From: Actinocorallia herbida
Lineage (GTDB): Bacteria > Actinomycetota > Actinomycetes > Streptosporangiales > Streptosporangiaceae
Assembly (NCBI RefSeq): GCF_003751225.1
Contig: NZ_RJKE01000001.1
Coordinates: 8,928,001-8,992,000 of the forward strand
DNA: 64,000 nucleotides
Reading direction: 5' to 3'
Shown: piece by piece, positions 27,283-36,087 of the stretch
Layout: each line of letters begins with the position of its first letter
Position numbering within the stretch: the stretch's first letter is position 1
The notes under the pieces: model-generated
The model's input: only the letters and a program-made list of their open reading frames with translations
The model's database searches: none
Told to the model about the DNA's origin: nothing
Position numbers and translations under genes: made by a program

Positions 27283-27346
27283 GGGTGGGGAGCACCTTTC
27301 CTTTCGACGTGCGGAGGCGCACGTCGGCTCAAAGAAGACTCCGCAA

Positions 27347-27370
27347 ACATACCTATAGGTACATACCTAT
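27347..27370 (-). promoter_or_regulatory. Tandem ACATACCTAT repeats and TACCTATAGGTA palindrome in the MFS promoter region
   Basis: ACATACCTAT occurs at 27347-27356 and 27361-27370, 14 bases apart, and the first copy is part of the palindrome TACCTATAGGTA (27350-27361). The site lies 65-90 bases upstream of the MFS-MarR operon in AT-rich sequence where the promoter is expected. The symmetry suits a dimeric MarR-type repressor. Confidence 0.65.
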
Positions 27371-27420
27371 AATGTACGAGGAAAGCTGAGACATCCGCCA
27401 CAACCTCGCGGATCAGGCGG

Positions 27421-28197
27421 TCACGGCGCGCGACAGACCAAGACCATCCGGGCACCGTGGGGGTCGGTGATCAGCGAGATCAGCCCTGCGGCGCCGTCCT
27501 CGGGGCCGCTGAGGATCCTGCCCCCGGCCGCCTCCGCGCGGTCCGCCGCCGACGCGCAGTCGGAGACGCCGAAATAAGGCAACCAGTGCGGGTCCTCCTC
27601 CGACGAGACGGCGCTGGCCACGGGCCGTCCGTCATCGGTGGTCCACTCCAGGCGCTCCCCCGCGCCGTCACGCGCCAGCGCGCTGACCCGCCAGTCCAAA
27701 GCGTGCACGTAGAAGGCCGACACCTCTTCCGGGTCGGCTCCGGCCAGCTCGATCCAGGCGAGCGCGCCCGGTTCGTCGATGCGGGCCGCGCCCTGGTGCC
27801 GGTAGGGCTGCCAGAGGCCGAACTCCAGGCCATAAGGGTCCTGCGCGGTGCCCATCCGGCCGAGGTCGCCCACGTCGACGCCGGACAGCATGACCTGCCC
27901 CCCTGCCTCGGTGACCCGCTTGAGCCCGGTCTCGATGTCCGGCGTCTGGAAGAAGAACATCCAGGAGGGCCGCTCGACCGGGTCGGCGAGCTGCAGGAGC
28001 CCCGCGACCTCGGGCCCGTCCGCGCCGTCCTGGGTGAAGATCTCGTAGTCACCCAGTCGGTCGCTGGCCAGGACGTAGGTGCCCCAGCCGAACAGTTCGG
28101 CGTAGAAGCGCTTCGACTCCTCCACGTCGGGGGAGTTCAGCTCCACCCACGAAGGCGTGTTCCAGGCGTACTCGACGACTTCCGGCACAGATCTCAA
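27421..28197 (-). CDS. Two-domain VOC (glyoxalase-like) protein
   Basis: A 258-residue protein with two VOC modules (about 10-128 and 138-256), each opening with a W-(V/I)-E-L strand (PSWVELNSPDVEESKRFYAE; LAWIELAGADPEEVSAFYVH). It resembles the mycobacterial CFP30B/glyoxalase-like antigens of the same length. VOC proteins bind metals and act as dioxygenases, glyoxalases or drug-binding proteins; which applies is unclear. Gene order with the efflux pump hints at resistance, as inference. Confidence 0.88.
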   Translation of the reverse strand: MRSVPEVVEYAWNTPSWVELNSPDVEESKRFYAELFGWGTYVLASDRLGDYEIFTQDGADGPEVAGLLQLADPVERPSWMFFFQTPDIETGLKRVTEAGGQVMLSGVDVGDLGRMGTAQDPYGLEFGLWQPYRHQGAARIDEPGALAWIELAGADPEEVSAFYVHALDWRVSALARDGAGERLEWTTDDGRPVASAVSSEEDPHWLPYFGVSDCASAADRAEAAGGRILSGPEDGAAGLISLITDPHGARMVLVCRAP

Positions 28198-28271
28198 CCT
28201 CCCCCTCCGACGCTACAGATCGCCACCTAGAGGGCGGCTCACGTCATTTCCACAGGAAGCCCAAACCGCGA

Positions 28272-28778
28272 TCAACGCCGTTGGAGGAGGCCCTTGACAT
28301 AGGCGGCCTGGCCCGCGTGCTGGAGATCGTCGGCGATGACGCTCACCAGCCGGACGGCCAGGGTGACGGGCGGATCCCAGGACGTGTCGACGACCTCGTC
28401 GAGGTCCTCGGCGGTGAGGCCCCGCACGTAGGCGATCGTCTCCCGGTGAACGGCGTCGTGATACCCGCGCAGGGACCTCGCGTCGGCGACGACGGCGGCG
28501 ACCTGCGCGGCGTCGTGGCCGAAGCCCGTGTCGTAGGGGTCGAGGGGCAGGCCGAACCTCTCGGCCCAGCCGCCGGTGATCCAGACCTGGTCGCGTTCCG
28601 CGACGTCGGCCACGTGGTCGTCCTGCACCCGCGTCAGATGCCAGACCAGCCAGGCGATCGAGTTGGCCTCCGGATCCACCTGGACGGCCAGATCGTCCTT
28701 CGACAGCCCTTCGACGGCCTCGTGCACGACCTCCTTGATCCGCGCGAACCCGTCCTCGAGCACGCCCACGGCGTCCAT
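28272..28778 (-). CDS. DinB/DUF664 family protein (mycothiol-transferase-like)
   Basis: A 168-residue four-helix-bundle protein. The metal-binding histidines of the DinB/DUF664 family appear in WLVWHLTRVQDDH and DDLQHAGQAAYV. Family members in actinobacteria include mycothiol-dependent S-transferases for detoxification. The start is ATG 28778. No operon partner; the Dyp peroxidase is divergent. Confidence 0.88.
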   Translation of the reverse strand: MDAVGVLEDGFARIKEVVHEAVEGLSKDDLAVQVDPEANSIAWLVWHLTRVQDDHVADVAERDQVWITGGWAERFGLPLDPYDTGFGHDAAQVAAVVADARSLRGYHDAVHRETIAYVRGLTAEDLDEVVDTSWDPPVTLAVRLVSVIADDLQHAGQAAYVKGLLQRR

Positions 28779-28956
28779 GGCGCTCCCCTCCCGCGATCGG
28801 CCTTCTTGGGGAGGTTCCTCTCCACTCCCCGTTCCGCTACTCCGGCACCCGTCCGACGCGGGGGTCGAGACCCAGGTGATCTTGTAGTCGTCCGTTTTGT
28901 CGGGAAAGTCGGTGACCAGGCCTTACTTCGGTGCAAGAAACGGGTGTTATGTCGAT

Positions 28957-29889
28957 ATGGTGCCGGTCATGGATGCGCAGCCCATGGCCGGACCGCTCAC
29001 GAGCGCGGCGGTCTTCCTGGTGTTCACCCTCGAACCCGGCGGCGAAGAGACCGCGCGCGATCTCCTGCGCGACCTCGACGGGCTGCGGCGCGCGATCGGC
29101 TTCCGGGCCGCGTCCGGCGGGCTGACCTGTGTCGCGGGCATCGGCTCGGACGCCTGGGACCGCCTCTACGGCGGAAAGCGCCCGGCGCTGCTGCACCCGT
29201 TCCAGGAACTGCGCGGACCGGCGCACACCGCCCCGGCGACCCCGGGCGACCTCCTCTTCCACCTCCGCGCGGAACGCCAGGACCTCTGCTTCGAACTCGC
29301 GCGGCAGATCCACCACAGGCTCGGCGCGCACGTCACGCTCGCCGACGAGACGCACGGATTCCGCTACTTCGACCGGCGCGACCTCCTCGGCTTCGTCGAC
29401 GGCACCGAGAACCCCGAGGGCGAGGACGCGGTCGCCGCGGCGACGGTCGGCGCGGAAGATCCGGAGTTCGCGGGCGGCGGTTACGCGGTCGTGCAGAAGT
29501 ACCTGCACGACCTGGAGTCCTGGAACGCCCTGCCGGTCGAGGCGCAGGAGCGCGCGATCGGCCGCACCAAGCTCGACGACATCGAACTCGACGACAAGCC
29601 CGCCGACGCCCATCTCTCGCTCAACGTCATCACCGACGAGGACGGCGAGGAACTCGAGGTCGTGCGTTACGGCATGCCTTTCGGCGGCGCGGCCAACGGC
29701 GCGGGCGGCCTCTACTACCTGGCTTACGCACGCGATCCCCGCATCCTCGAACGCATGCTCCGGAACATGTTCCTCGGCGACGGCGCCGCCGAGCACGACC
29801 GTATTCTCGACTTTTCCACCGCCATCACCGGCGGCCTTTTCTTCATCCCCCCGGCAGGCCTCCTGGAGTCCACGGACCCCGCTCCCTGA
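28957..29889 (+). CDS. Dyp-type heme peroxidase
   Basis: DyP enzymes oxidise dyes, phenolics or lignin-like compounds with hydrogen peroxide using heme. The catalytic GFVDGTENP motif (Asp and Gly conserved) is present near residue 150, the proximal histidine in DDKPADAH, and the distal arginine in VVRYGMPFGG. Length is about 310 residues with no Tat or Sec signal, which fits the cytoplasmic or encapsulin-loaded B-type class; no encapsulin gene is here. ATG 28957 was chosen, with 28969 equally possible; neither has a clear ribosome-binding site. Confidence 0.9.
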   Translation: MVPVMDAQPMAGPLTSAAVFLVFTLEPGGEETARDLLRDLDGLRRAIGFRAASGGLTCVAGIGSDAWDRLYGGKRPALLHPFQELRGPAHTAPATPGDLLFHLRAERQDLCFELARQIHHRLGAHVTLADETHGFRYFDRRDLLGFVDGTENPEGEDAVAAATVGAEDPEFAGGGYAVVQKYLHDLESWNALPVEAQERAIGRTKLDDIELDDKPADAHLSLNVITDEDGEELEVVRYGMPFGGAANGAGGLYYLAYARDPRILERMLRNMFLGDGAAEHDRILDFSTAITGGLFFIPPAGLLESTDPAP

Positions 29890-30081
29890 GCCGCGTTGCG
29901 GCGCCCTCCGGCCGTACCGGGCGCGGGCCGAAAAGGAGAGCGCGTTGCCTCACGCTTAATCGAAATAATAGGACTTGCATCACATTTCTTCACTGCATTG
30001 CCTCTTTCTCAAACGAAATCGCCGGTCAAGACCTACGATCGCGGCGCATAAGGCGGATTCGTTCAGAGAAAGGCACGCGCC

Positions 30082-30906
30082 ATGAGCAGCACCTCCCGGG
30101 GGCCCGGGGTCGGCCCCTGGACCGGAGCCGAGGTCGACCCGACGGCCGCGCACTCGGCCCGGATGTGGAACTACTGGCTCGGCGGCAAGGACAACTTCGA
30201 GATCGACCGCCAGGTGGCCGAGGAGCACGCCGCCAAGTTCCCCGGCATCGTGCACGTCGCCCGCCAGGTGCGCGCCTTCCTCGTCAGATCCGTGACGCTG
30301 CTGGCCGCCGAGGCGGGCGTCCGGCAGTTCCTCGACATCGGCACCGGGCTGCCGACCGCGAACAACACCCACGAGGTCGCCCAGCGGGTCTCCCCCGACG
30401 CCCGGATCGTCTACGTCGACAACGACCCGCTCGTCCTCGTGCACGCCCAGGCACTGCTCGTCGGCACGGCGGAGGGCCTGACCGACTACATCGAGGCCGA
30501 CGTCCGCGAACCGGAGCGCATCCTCGCCGAAGCCGCCCGAACGCTCGACTTCAACGAGCCGATCGGGCTGATGATGCTCGGCGTGCTCGGCCAGATTCCC
30601 GACGCCGACGACCCGCGCGGCATCGTCCGGACCCTCGTGGACGCGCTCCCCTCCGGCAGCTTCGTCGTGATCGAGGACGGCGTCGACACCGACACGGCCC
30701 AGAACGACGCCATCGGCGACTACAACGAGAACCCCGACTCGACCGCCTCCTACCACCTGCGCAGCGTCGGCTTCCTCACCTCCTACTTCGACGGGCTCGA
30801 CCTCCTGCCCCCGGGCGTCGTCTCCTGCTCGCGCTGGCGCCCCGACATGCGCGCCCTCGCCGCCCCGGAAGTGCCCGACTACGGCGGCGTCGCCCGCAAA
30901 CCCTGA
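30082..30906 (+). CDS. S-adenosylmethionine-dependent methyltransferase, PF04672 family
   Basis: A 274-residue protein with the family's opening WNYWLGGKDNFEIDRQVAEE, the SAM-binding FLDIGTGLPTANNTHEVAQ and VYVDNDPLVLVHAQALL, each shown only in part. PF04672 proteins are numerous in actinomycetes and their substrates are mostly unknown. ATG 30082 has AGAAAGG upstream. The 190 bases before it are markedly AT-rich (29940-30060) for this genome. A second, divergent member lies at 58797. Confidence 0.92.
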   Translation: MSSTSRGPGVGPWTGAEVDPTAAHSARMWNYWLGGKDNFEIDRQVAEEHAAKFPGIVHVARQVRAFLVRSVTLLAAEAGVRQFLDIGTGLPTANNTHEVAQRVSPDARIVYVDNDPLVLVHAQALLVGTAEGLTDYIEADVREPERILAEAARTLDFNEPIGLMMLGVLGQIPDADDPRGIVRTLVDALPSGSFVVIEDGVDTDTAQNDAIGDYNENPDSTASYHLRSVGFLTSYFDGLDLLPPGVVSCSRWRPDMRALAAPEVPDYGGVARKP

Positions 30907-31183
30907 CCCACCCATTCCGGACCACCACGAAACCCCCACGAAACAAGCCCTAACCCACCCCTCCCCCTCCCCCCCTCCGCCGCACCGCCACCATCACCCG
31001 CCGACCGCCCGCACGGCTCAGGTCCACCGCAGCGGGCGGAGGCGCCGGGCTCGGCCGATCCGCCCGGCGGCCGCGCCCGCGAGGACCACATGCCGTCACC
31101 GGCAGGTTACGCCGATCTCGTCGGCCGCGCTCTCGCGCCTGTGGATAACCTCGGCACCAGGATCTGGATCGGCGGGAGGCGCG

Positions 31184-32194
31184 GTGTTCGCAGGGAGCGT
31201 TGACGAGCATGTGATCGTGAGTGAGCGGCTGCGGGGGAATCCGCTGGGCGATCCGCACGAGCGGCCGCTGTGGGTGTACACGCCGCCCGGTTATGCGACG
31301 GGGGCCGGGCGTTACCCCGTCGTCTATGTGATCCAGGGGTACACGGGGCGGATCGGGACCTGGCGGCAGGGGGCGCCCTGGCGGGCCAGCTATCCCGAGA
31401 TGATCGACGCGCTGTTCGCGTCCGCCGAGGTGCCGCCCGCGCTCGTGGTGTTCATCGACGCCTGGACGCGCGTCGGCGGCAGCCAGTACCTGGACTCGCC
31501 GGGCACCGGCGACTACCACTCCTACCTCTGCGACGAGGTCGTCGCGTTCGTGGACGAGCGCTACCGGACGCTGCCCGAGGCGCGGCACCGGGCGATCACC
31601 GGCAAGTCCAGCGGGGGCTACGGCGCGATGGTCACGCCGCTGCTGCGGCCCGACGTGTTCGGCTCGCTCGCCACCCACGCCGGCGACGCCCTGTTCGAGC
31701 TCTCCTACCAGCCGTTCTTCCCGGAGGCGGCGCGGACGCTCCGCGACTCCTACGACGGCGACTGGAACGCCTTCCTTTCGGACTTCTACAGCGGTCGGCC
31801 TGCGGGGTCCAAGGCGAGCGACATGACCCTGATCGAGTTGTACGGGTACGCGGCCTGCTACTCGGCCCTGCCCGACGGAACCGTCCAGCTGCCCTTCGAC
31901 GACCTGGGCGTCCCCGTCCAGGACGTCTGGTCGCGCTGGCTCGCCCTCGACCCCGTCCGGATGGTCCCGGCGCGCGCGGAGGCCGCCCGTTCCCTGCACG
32001 CCGTGTGGATCGACGCGGGAAACGCCGACGAGTACCACCTGGACTCCGGGGCGATCGCCTACCGGCGCGCCCTCCAGGCCGCCGGGCTTCCCGACTCCCG
32101 GATCAACTTCGAGCTCTTCCCGGCCAAGCACGGGGCCATCGAGTACCGCTACCCCCTCGCCCTGCGCTGGCTCGCCCCGCGCCTGGCCCCCTGA
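31184..32194 (+). CDS. Putative esterase (PF00756, enterochelin esterase/antigen 85-like)
   Basis: A 336-residue alpha/beta hydrolase. The nucleophile elbow is GKSSGGYG, the acid is probably in DAGNADEYHLD, and the histidine in AKHGAIEY. The oxyanion strand YPVVYVIQGYTG and CDEVVAFVDERYRT are typical of PF00756. No signal peptide is seen, so a cytoplasmic enzyme is likely. The GTG start at 31184 follows GGCGGGAGGCGC. Substrate unknown. A single perfect DnaA-box-like 9-mer (31140-31148) lies just upstream. Confidence 0.85.
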   Translation: MFAGSVDEHVIVSERLRGNPLGDPHERPLWVYTPPGYATGAGRYPVVYVIQGYTGRIGTWRQGAPWRASYPEMIDALFASAEVPPALVVFIDAWTRVGGSQYLDSPGTGDYHSYLCDEVVAFVDERYRTLPEARHRAITGKSSGGYGAMVTPLLRPDVFGSLATHAGDALFELSYQPFFPEAARTLRDSYDGDWNAFLSDFYSGRPAGSKASDMTLIELYGYAACYSALPDGTVQLPFDDLGVPVQDVWSRWLALDPVRMVPARAEAARSLHAVWIDAGNADEYHLDSGAIAYRRALQAAGLPDSRINFELFPAKHGAIEYRYPLALRWLAPRLAP

Positions 32195-32205
32195 CCCCAC
32201 GGCGC

Positions 32206-32241
32206 CGCCGGGCACCGAGCCTTGACGCCCGATGCCCGGCG
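32206..32241. terminator. Terminator hairpin between convergent genes
   Basis: CGCCGGGCA (32206-32214) pairs with TGCCCGGCG (32233-32241). It lies in the 87-base gap between the esterase and the carboxymuconolactone decarboxylase-like gene, so it can serve both. Confidence 0.55.
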
Positions 32242-32281
32242 TGCCCGAGGAAGCCCCGAAGGAAGCGCGGTGGCCGGTGGC

Positions 32282-32698
32282 CTATCCCGGGGATCCTCCC
32301 TTGCGGGCGGCCTTCTGATACCGGGCTATATGGGTCTCCGCCTGACCGTTGAGCCGGGCGCCCTGCGGCCAACCGGTGTAATGCGTGAGGAACAGCACAA
32401 TCTCCCGCAACTCGTCCGGAGTGATCTCCGCGTTGGCCAGCGCGGCGGGCATCTGGAGGTCGAGGACGTCGTTGAGGTGCTGGCCCGCGAGCAGCCCGAT
32501 GAGGAGGAGCCGCCGGTCGCGGAAGCTCAGGCCGGGACGGCTCCAGATATCGCCGAACAGGTGGTCGACCGTCGTCTCCATGAAGTCCCCGCGGGCTTCG
32601 TCGACGTCGAAGCCGTAGACCCGGGACATCATCTCCAGGCCGCGTGCGCGGCGTTCGTCCTGGCCGTTGGGCGAGCCGTCGACTTCGTGAGCCGTCAT
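32282..32698 (-). CDS. Carboxymuconolactone decarboxylase family protein
   Basis: A 138-residue helical protein with the family core FRDRRLLLIGLLAGQ and ELREIVLFLTHYTGWPQGA, close to PcaC-like proteins. It lacks the CxxC of the AhpD peroxidase branch, so a decarboxylase-like or ring-modifying role is more likely. The start ATG overlaps the stop of the dehydrogenase gene (ATGA), and both are downstream of the P450, forming one operon. Confidence 0.9.
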   Translation of the reverse strand: MTAHEVDGSPNGQDERRARGLEMMSRVYGFDVDEARGDFMETTVDHLFGDIWSRPGLSFRDRRLLLIGLLAGQHLNDVLDLQMPAALANAEITPDELREIVLFLTHYTGWPQGARLNGQAETHIARYQKAARKGGSPG

Positions 32699-33546
32699 GA
32701 CTCCTTCTCCGGGATGCCCAGGGCCGCGGCCAGAAGCGGGGCTGCCATACGCGTCAGCGGGAGGTCCACGCCCAGCTCGTCGGCAAGGTCGAAGGCCAAG
32801 GACAAGTCCTTCTCTCCGAGCGCGAGTGCGTGCCGCATCGCGTCGTAGAGGGGGTCGTCCGGGGCCATGGGGTCCGTCGTGCCGCGGAGGATGACCGATC
32901 CAGGGCCGCCGCTGACGCTGTCGGAGTGCCGGACGAGCCTTCCGAGCCTGCGCAGTGAGATCCCCGCGGCCTCGGCCAGCCGCTGCGCCTCGGCCGCCGC
33001 GGCGAACCCGGTGAACTGGAGGATGTTGCGGGCCAGCTTCGCGCGGGTGCCCGCGCCGATCGGCCCCACGTGCAGGGCGAGCCCCGACCAGGCCGCGAAC
33101 GGGCCCTGGACCCGCGCGAAGGCCTCCTCGGTCCCGCCGACCATCACCGCGAGCGTCCCGGCGATCGCGCCGAACGCGCTGCCGCTGACCGGCGCGTCGA
33201 CCACTTCGACGCCGAGCTCGCGTGCCCGCTCGGCCAGCTCCTCGGCGGTCCGCGGCCGGATCGTGGAGTGCACCGCGAGGACCGTGCCGGGCCGCAGCGC
33301 CGGGGCCATCGCCTCGAACACCGCGACCACCTGCGCGTCGTCCCTGACCATCACGGAGATGACGTCCGCGGCGGCCGCCACCTCCGCAGGGCCGGCCGCC
33401 GCCTTCGCGCCCTTCGCCACGAGCTGTTCCACGGCCTCAGGCGACACGTCGTAGACGATCGCGGCAGGGCCGTGCGCGGCCATCGGGCCGCCCATCTGGC
33501 CGAGCCCTATGAAGCCGTAGACGGGGTCCTTCTTCTGGTCTTCCAT
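32695..33546 (-). CDS. NAD(P)-dependent 3-hydroxyisobutyrate-dehydrogenase-type oxidoreductase
   Basis: A 283-residue beta-hydroxyacid dehydrogenase. The nucleotide loop GLGQMGGPMA, the substrate motif DAPVSGS and the catalytic lysine in GTRAKLARN are present. The first Rossmann helix seems about four residues shorter than usual (PMAAHGPAAIVYD), which may affect cofactor binding. ATG 33546 is preceded by GAAGGGATG. It sits between the P450 and the decarboxylase-like gene, suggesting oxidation of a hydroxylated intermediate, as inference. Confidence 0.9.
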   Translation of the reverse strand: MEDQKKDPVYGFIGLGQMGGPMAAHGPAAIVYDVSPEAVEQLVAKGAKAAAGPAEVAAAADVISVMVRDDAQVVAVFEAMAPALRPGTVLAVHSTIRPRTAEELAERARELGVEVVDAPVSGSAFGAIAGTLAVMVGGTEEAFARVQGPFAAWSGLALHVGPIGAGTRAKLARNILQFTGFAAAAEAQRLAEAAGISLRRLGRLVRHSDSVSGGPGSVILRGTTDPMAPDDPLYDAMRHALALGEKDLSLAFDLADELGVDLPLTRMAAPLLAAALGIPEKES

Positions 33547-33598
33547 GGCATCCCTTCGCCGGCGCTCCTTGCGGAGGCGGGTGGACAGGCGGTCTACG

Positions 33599-34855
33599 TC
33601 AGCGCGTGCGCACGCGTACGGGGAGTCGCGCGAAGCCCCGCACGTTCGCTGAATGCACCCGTCGGGCGGCGGCCTCGTCCACCTCGTAGGAGGCGACGCG
33701 GCGCGCGAACTCCGTCAGGGCGATGCGCGCTTCGAGCCGCGCGAGGTTGGCCCCGAGACAGAAGTGCCTGCCTCCGCCGAAGCTGATGAGCGCGGAGGTG
33801 TCCCGGGAGAGGTCGTAGACGTCGGGGTCGGCGAAGGCGCGCGGGTCACGGTTGGCAGAGCCGACGAGCAGAAGCAGCCGGTCGCCGGGCCGCAGAAGGC
33901 TCCCGTGCAGCTCGGTCTCGCGGGTGACCGTCCGGGCGAGCATCTGGCTCGAGGTGTCGTAGCGCAGCGTCTCCTCGACCCAGCGGCTTGTCCACTCGGG
34001 CCCGTCGAGGGGATCGTCGGGCGCCTGCGCGAGGTGACCCGCCATGCCGTCAGGGGTGCGCCCTCCCCAGTACAGGGCGTTGGCGAGGAGCTTGGTCGTG
34101 GTCTCGTTGCCCGCGACGACCATGAGGAACAGGAACGCGATGACCTCGTGGTCGGCGAGCCTGTCCCCGTCCTCCGTGCCCGCCTCCAGGAGGGCCGTCG
34201 TGAGGTCGTCGCCGAAGGAGCCGCCGCGCCTGCGCTCGGTCACCATGTCCTGGTAGTAGCCGACGAGGGTGAGCGCGGCTTCCATGCCCTCGGGCGGCAC
34301 GTCGTTGAGCCCTTCGACGCGGTGCACGACGAGGTCGGCGAGCCTGCGCAGTTCGTCCCGGTCGGCCACGGGCACCCCGGTCAGCTCGCAGATGACGTCC
34401 ATCGGGAGCTTCCCGGCGAAGTCCGCGACGAAGTCGAAGTCCCCGGACGCGAGCGCGGGCTCCAGGTGCAGCCTGGTGAGGCGAAGGATGTCGTTGGAGA
34501 GGTCGCGTACCCGGCGGGGGGTGAAGCCCTTCGAGACCAGGGTGCGCATCCGCGTGTGGTCCGGCGGGTCGAGCGCGAGGAACGACATCGTGCGGTGCGC
34601 GGTGGGCCCCCACGCGGACGCGTCGAGGGTGACCCCGTTCCCGCTGGAGTACCGCGCGTGGTCGCGGAAGGCCGCGGACACGTCGGCGTGCCGGGAGACC
34701 GCCCAGAAGTCCAGATCGTCGTTCCGGTAGAGGGGCGCCTCCTCCCGGAGCCGCGCGTAGAACGGATACGGATCCTCGTGGACCGCGTAGTCGTACGGGC
34801 TGAACACCAGCGGTCCCTGCCCTGCGGGCGGGGACTGGGCGGGCGGAGTGCGCAT
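33599..34855 (-). CDS. Cytochrome P450
   Basis: A 418-residue soluble P450 monooxygenase. The I-helix oxygen-binding motif is VVAGNETTT, the K-helix ExxR is EETLR, and the heme loop FGGGRHFCLG holds the thiolate Cys at about residue 366. ATG 34855 has GAGGTGA upstream. It is first in an operon with the dehydrogenase and the decarboxylase-like protein. A KstR2-like operator lies in its promoter, which points to CoA-linked or steroid-type breakdown, though the enzyme itself does not show its substrate. No ferredoxin gene is adjacent. Confidence 0.94.
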   Translation of the reverse strand: MRTPPAQSPPAGQGPLVFSPYDYAVHEDPYPFYARLREEAPLYRNDDLDFWAVSRHADVSAAFRDHARYSSGNGVTLDASAWGPTAHRTMSFLALDPPDHTRMRTLVSKGFTPRRVRDLSNDILRLTRLHLEPALASGDFDFVADFAGKLPMDVICELTGVPVADRDELRRLADLVVHRVEGLNDVPPEGMEAALTLVGYYQDMVTERRRGGSFGDDLTTALLEAGTEDGDRLADHEVIAFLFLMVVAGNETTTKLLANALYWGGRTPDGMAGHLAQAPDDPLDGPEWTSRWVEETLRYDTSSQMLARTVTRETELHGSLLRPGDRLLLLVGSANRDPRAFADPDVYDLSRDTSALISFGGGRHFCLGANLARLEARIALTEFARRVASYEVDEAAARRVHSANVRGFARLPVRVRTR

Positions 34856-34920
34856 GGCCGTCACCTCGGACTCGTCACTGTCTAACCGGCCCGCGCGGGG
34901 TGCTTCCGCGCTTCGCATAC

Positions 34921-34948
34921 TTTATACAAGCAAGCGCTTGGTGAACAA
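34921..34948 (-). promoter_or_regulatory. P450 operon promoter with KstR2-consensus operator in the spacer
   Basis: On the minus strand TTGTTC (34943-34948) and TATAAA (34921-34926) are separated by 16 bases. The spacer region contains AGCAAGCGCTTGGT (plus-strand 34929-34942), an exact match to AnCAAGnnCTTGnT, the published KstR2 motif. A repressor there would block the polymerase. Confidence 0.7.
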
Positions 34949-35102
34949 GGCCGGGGTCCCGGGCCCGGCCGACCGCGATCGCGGGCCCTCCCGGGTCCAG
35001 TAGGGTCGGAATGCGCCCTTGGCCGTCTTCGGTCGGCCCCAATTTCGACGAGCCGGGGCGAGGCCACGCGCCCGCCCGGCGTGCCCAGACTCCGGGAGTC
35101 GC

Positions 35103-36077
35103 ATGTTCTCCGGCAGCAGCGGACGCGGTTCCGCCCGCGCCCTCCTCCTCGGCCTCACGATCACGATGGCCGCCGCACTGGCCGCGTGCTCATCCGAGCC
35201 CGACCCGGCGCCGTCGGCGCCTCCTGCGGCCTCTCAGGCCGCGCCCGGGCAGACGCCCGCCGACTTCTGGGGCGACACCTCGGCGATTCCCGCCGCCGCG
35301 AACGTCCTCACCGTCAAGGTACTGAACCGGACGAACGGCAAATACCCCGACGACCAGGTCTTCTGGCGCTTCAACGACCAGGTCCACTCGATCGCCGAAC
35401 AGCCCTACGTGGACATGCCCGCCAACAGTTCGGGCCGCATGTACTTCTCCCTCGGCTCGCCCGACTCCCAGTACACGGACTTCATCGAGTTCACCGTCGG
35501 CCCCGACGTCTTCCACGGCAACACCACTCGGGTCGACGCGTTCGGCCTGAAGCTCGCCATGCGGCTGCACTCCCACGACGGCTTCGACGTCGAGGTCGGC
35601 GAGGACCGGAAGCTCTTCGCCGAATCACGCGAGGCGACCTTCCAGCGCTTCGTCGACGAGGTGCCCGGCCCGTTCAAGGACCTCGCCCGCGTCGAGGCGC
35701 CTTACCGGATCGTCGCGCCGCGCACCGCGGCGCCCTTCCAGCCCGGAGGCTCCGCCGCCGGCTACTTCACCGCCTACGCCAAGAAGCACGGGGTCAAGGC
35801 GACCACGGCGGAGGTCGTCGGCTGCGCGGGGCCGCTCGCCGAGTCCGCCGCGCTGTGCGCGGCGCTCAACCGGCATACCGCGGGAAAGCCGGAAGCGGTC
35901 CAGCGCGACCCGGCGGCCTTCTACAAGAAGGGCCCGGCGAACCACTACGCGGCCTTCTGGCACGCCCACTCCCTCGGCGGGCTGTCTTACGGCTTCCCCT
36001 ACGACGACCACGCCGAGCAGTCGTCGTTCGTCTCCCACGGCGACCCGGCCTGGCTGCTCGTGGCCGTCGGCTGGTAG
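35103..36077 (+). CDS. GH64-type beta-1,3-glucanase lipoprotein
   Basis: A 324-residue exported protein. The signal peptide ends in a lipobox (LAAC, Cys near residue 21-24), so it is lipid-anchored. The body matches the GH64/thaumatin-like glucanase family, which cuts beta-1,3-glucan of fungal walls: FWRFNDQVHSIAEQPYVDMP near the start and NHYAAFWHAHSLGGLSYGFPYDDH near the end, each given in part. ATG 35103 starts right at the signal peptide. Membrane tethering of a glucanase is less common than secretion. Confidence 0.87.
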   Translation: MFSGSSGRGSARALLLGLTITMAAALAACSSEPDPAPSAPPAASQAAPGQTPADFWGDTSAIPAAANVLTVKVLNRTNGKYPDDQVFWRFNDQVHSIAEQPYVDMPANSSGRMYFSLGSPDSQYTDFIEFTVGPDVFHGNTTRVDAFGLKLAMRLHSHDGFDVEVGEDRKLFAESREATFQRFVDEVPGPFKDLARVEAPYRIVAPRTAAPFQPGGSAAGYFTAYAKKHGVKATTAEVVGCAGPLAESAALCAALNRHTAGKPEAVQRDPAAFYKKGPANHYAAFWHAHSLGGLSYGFPYDDHAEQSSFVSHGDPAWLLVAVGW

Positions 36078-36087
36078 GCGACGGGGC

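Noticed and set aside
32282-34855. Secondary-metabolite cluster around the P450
   Set aside because: No PKS, NRPS, terpene or RiPP core enzyme is in the window; a small catabolic operon fits better.
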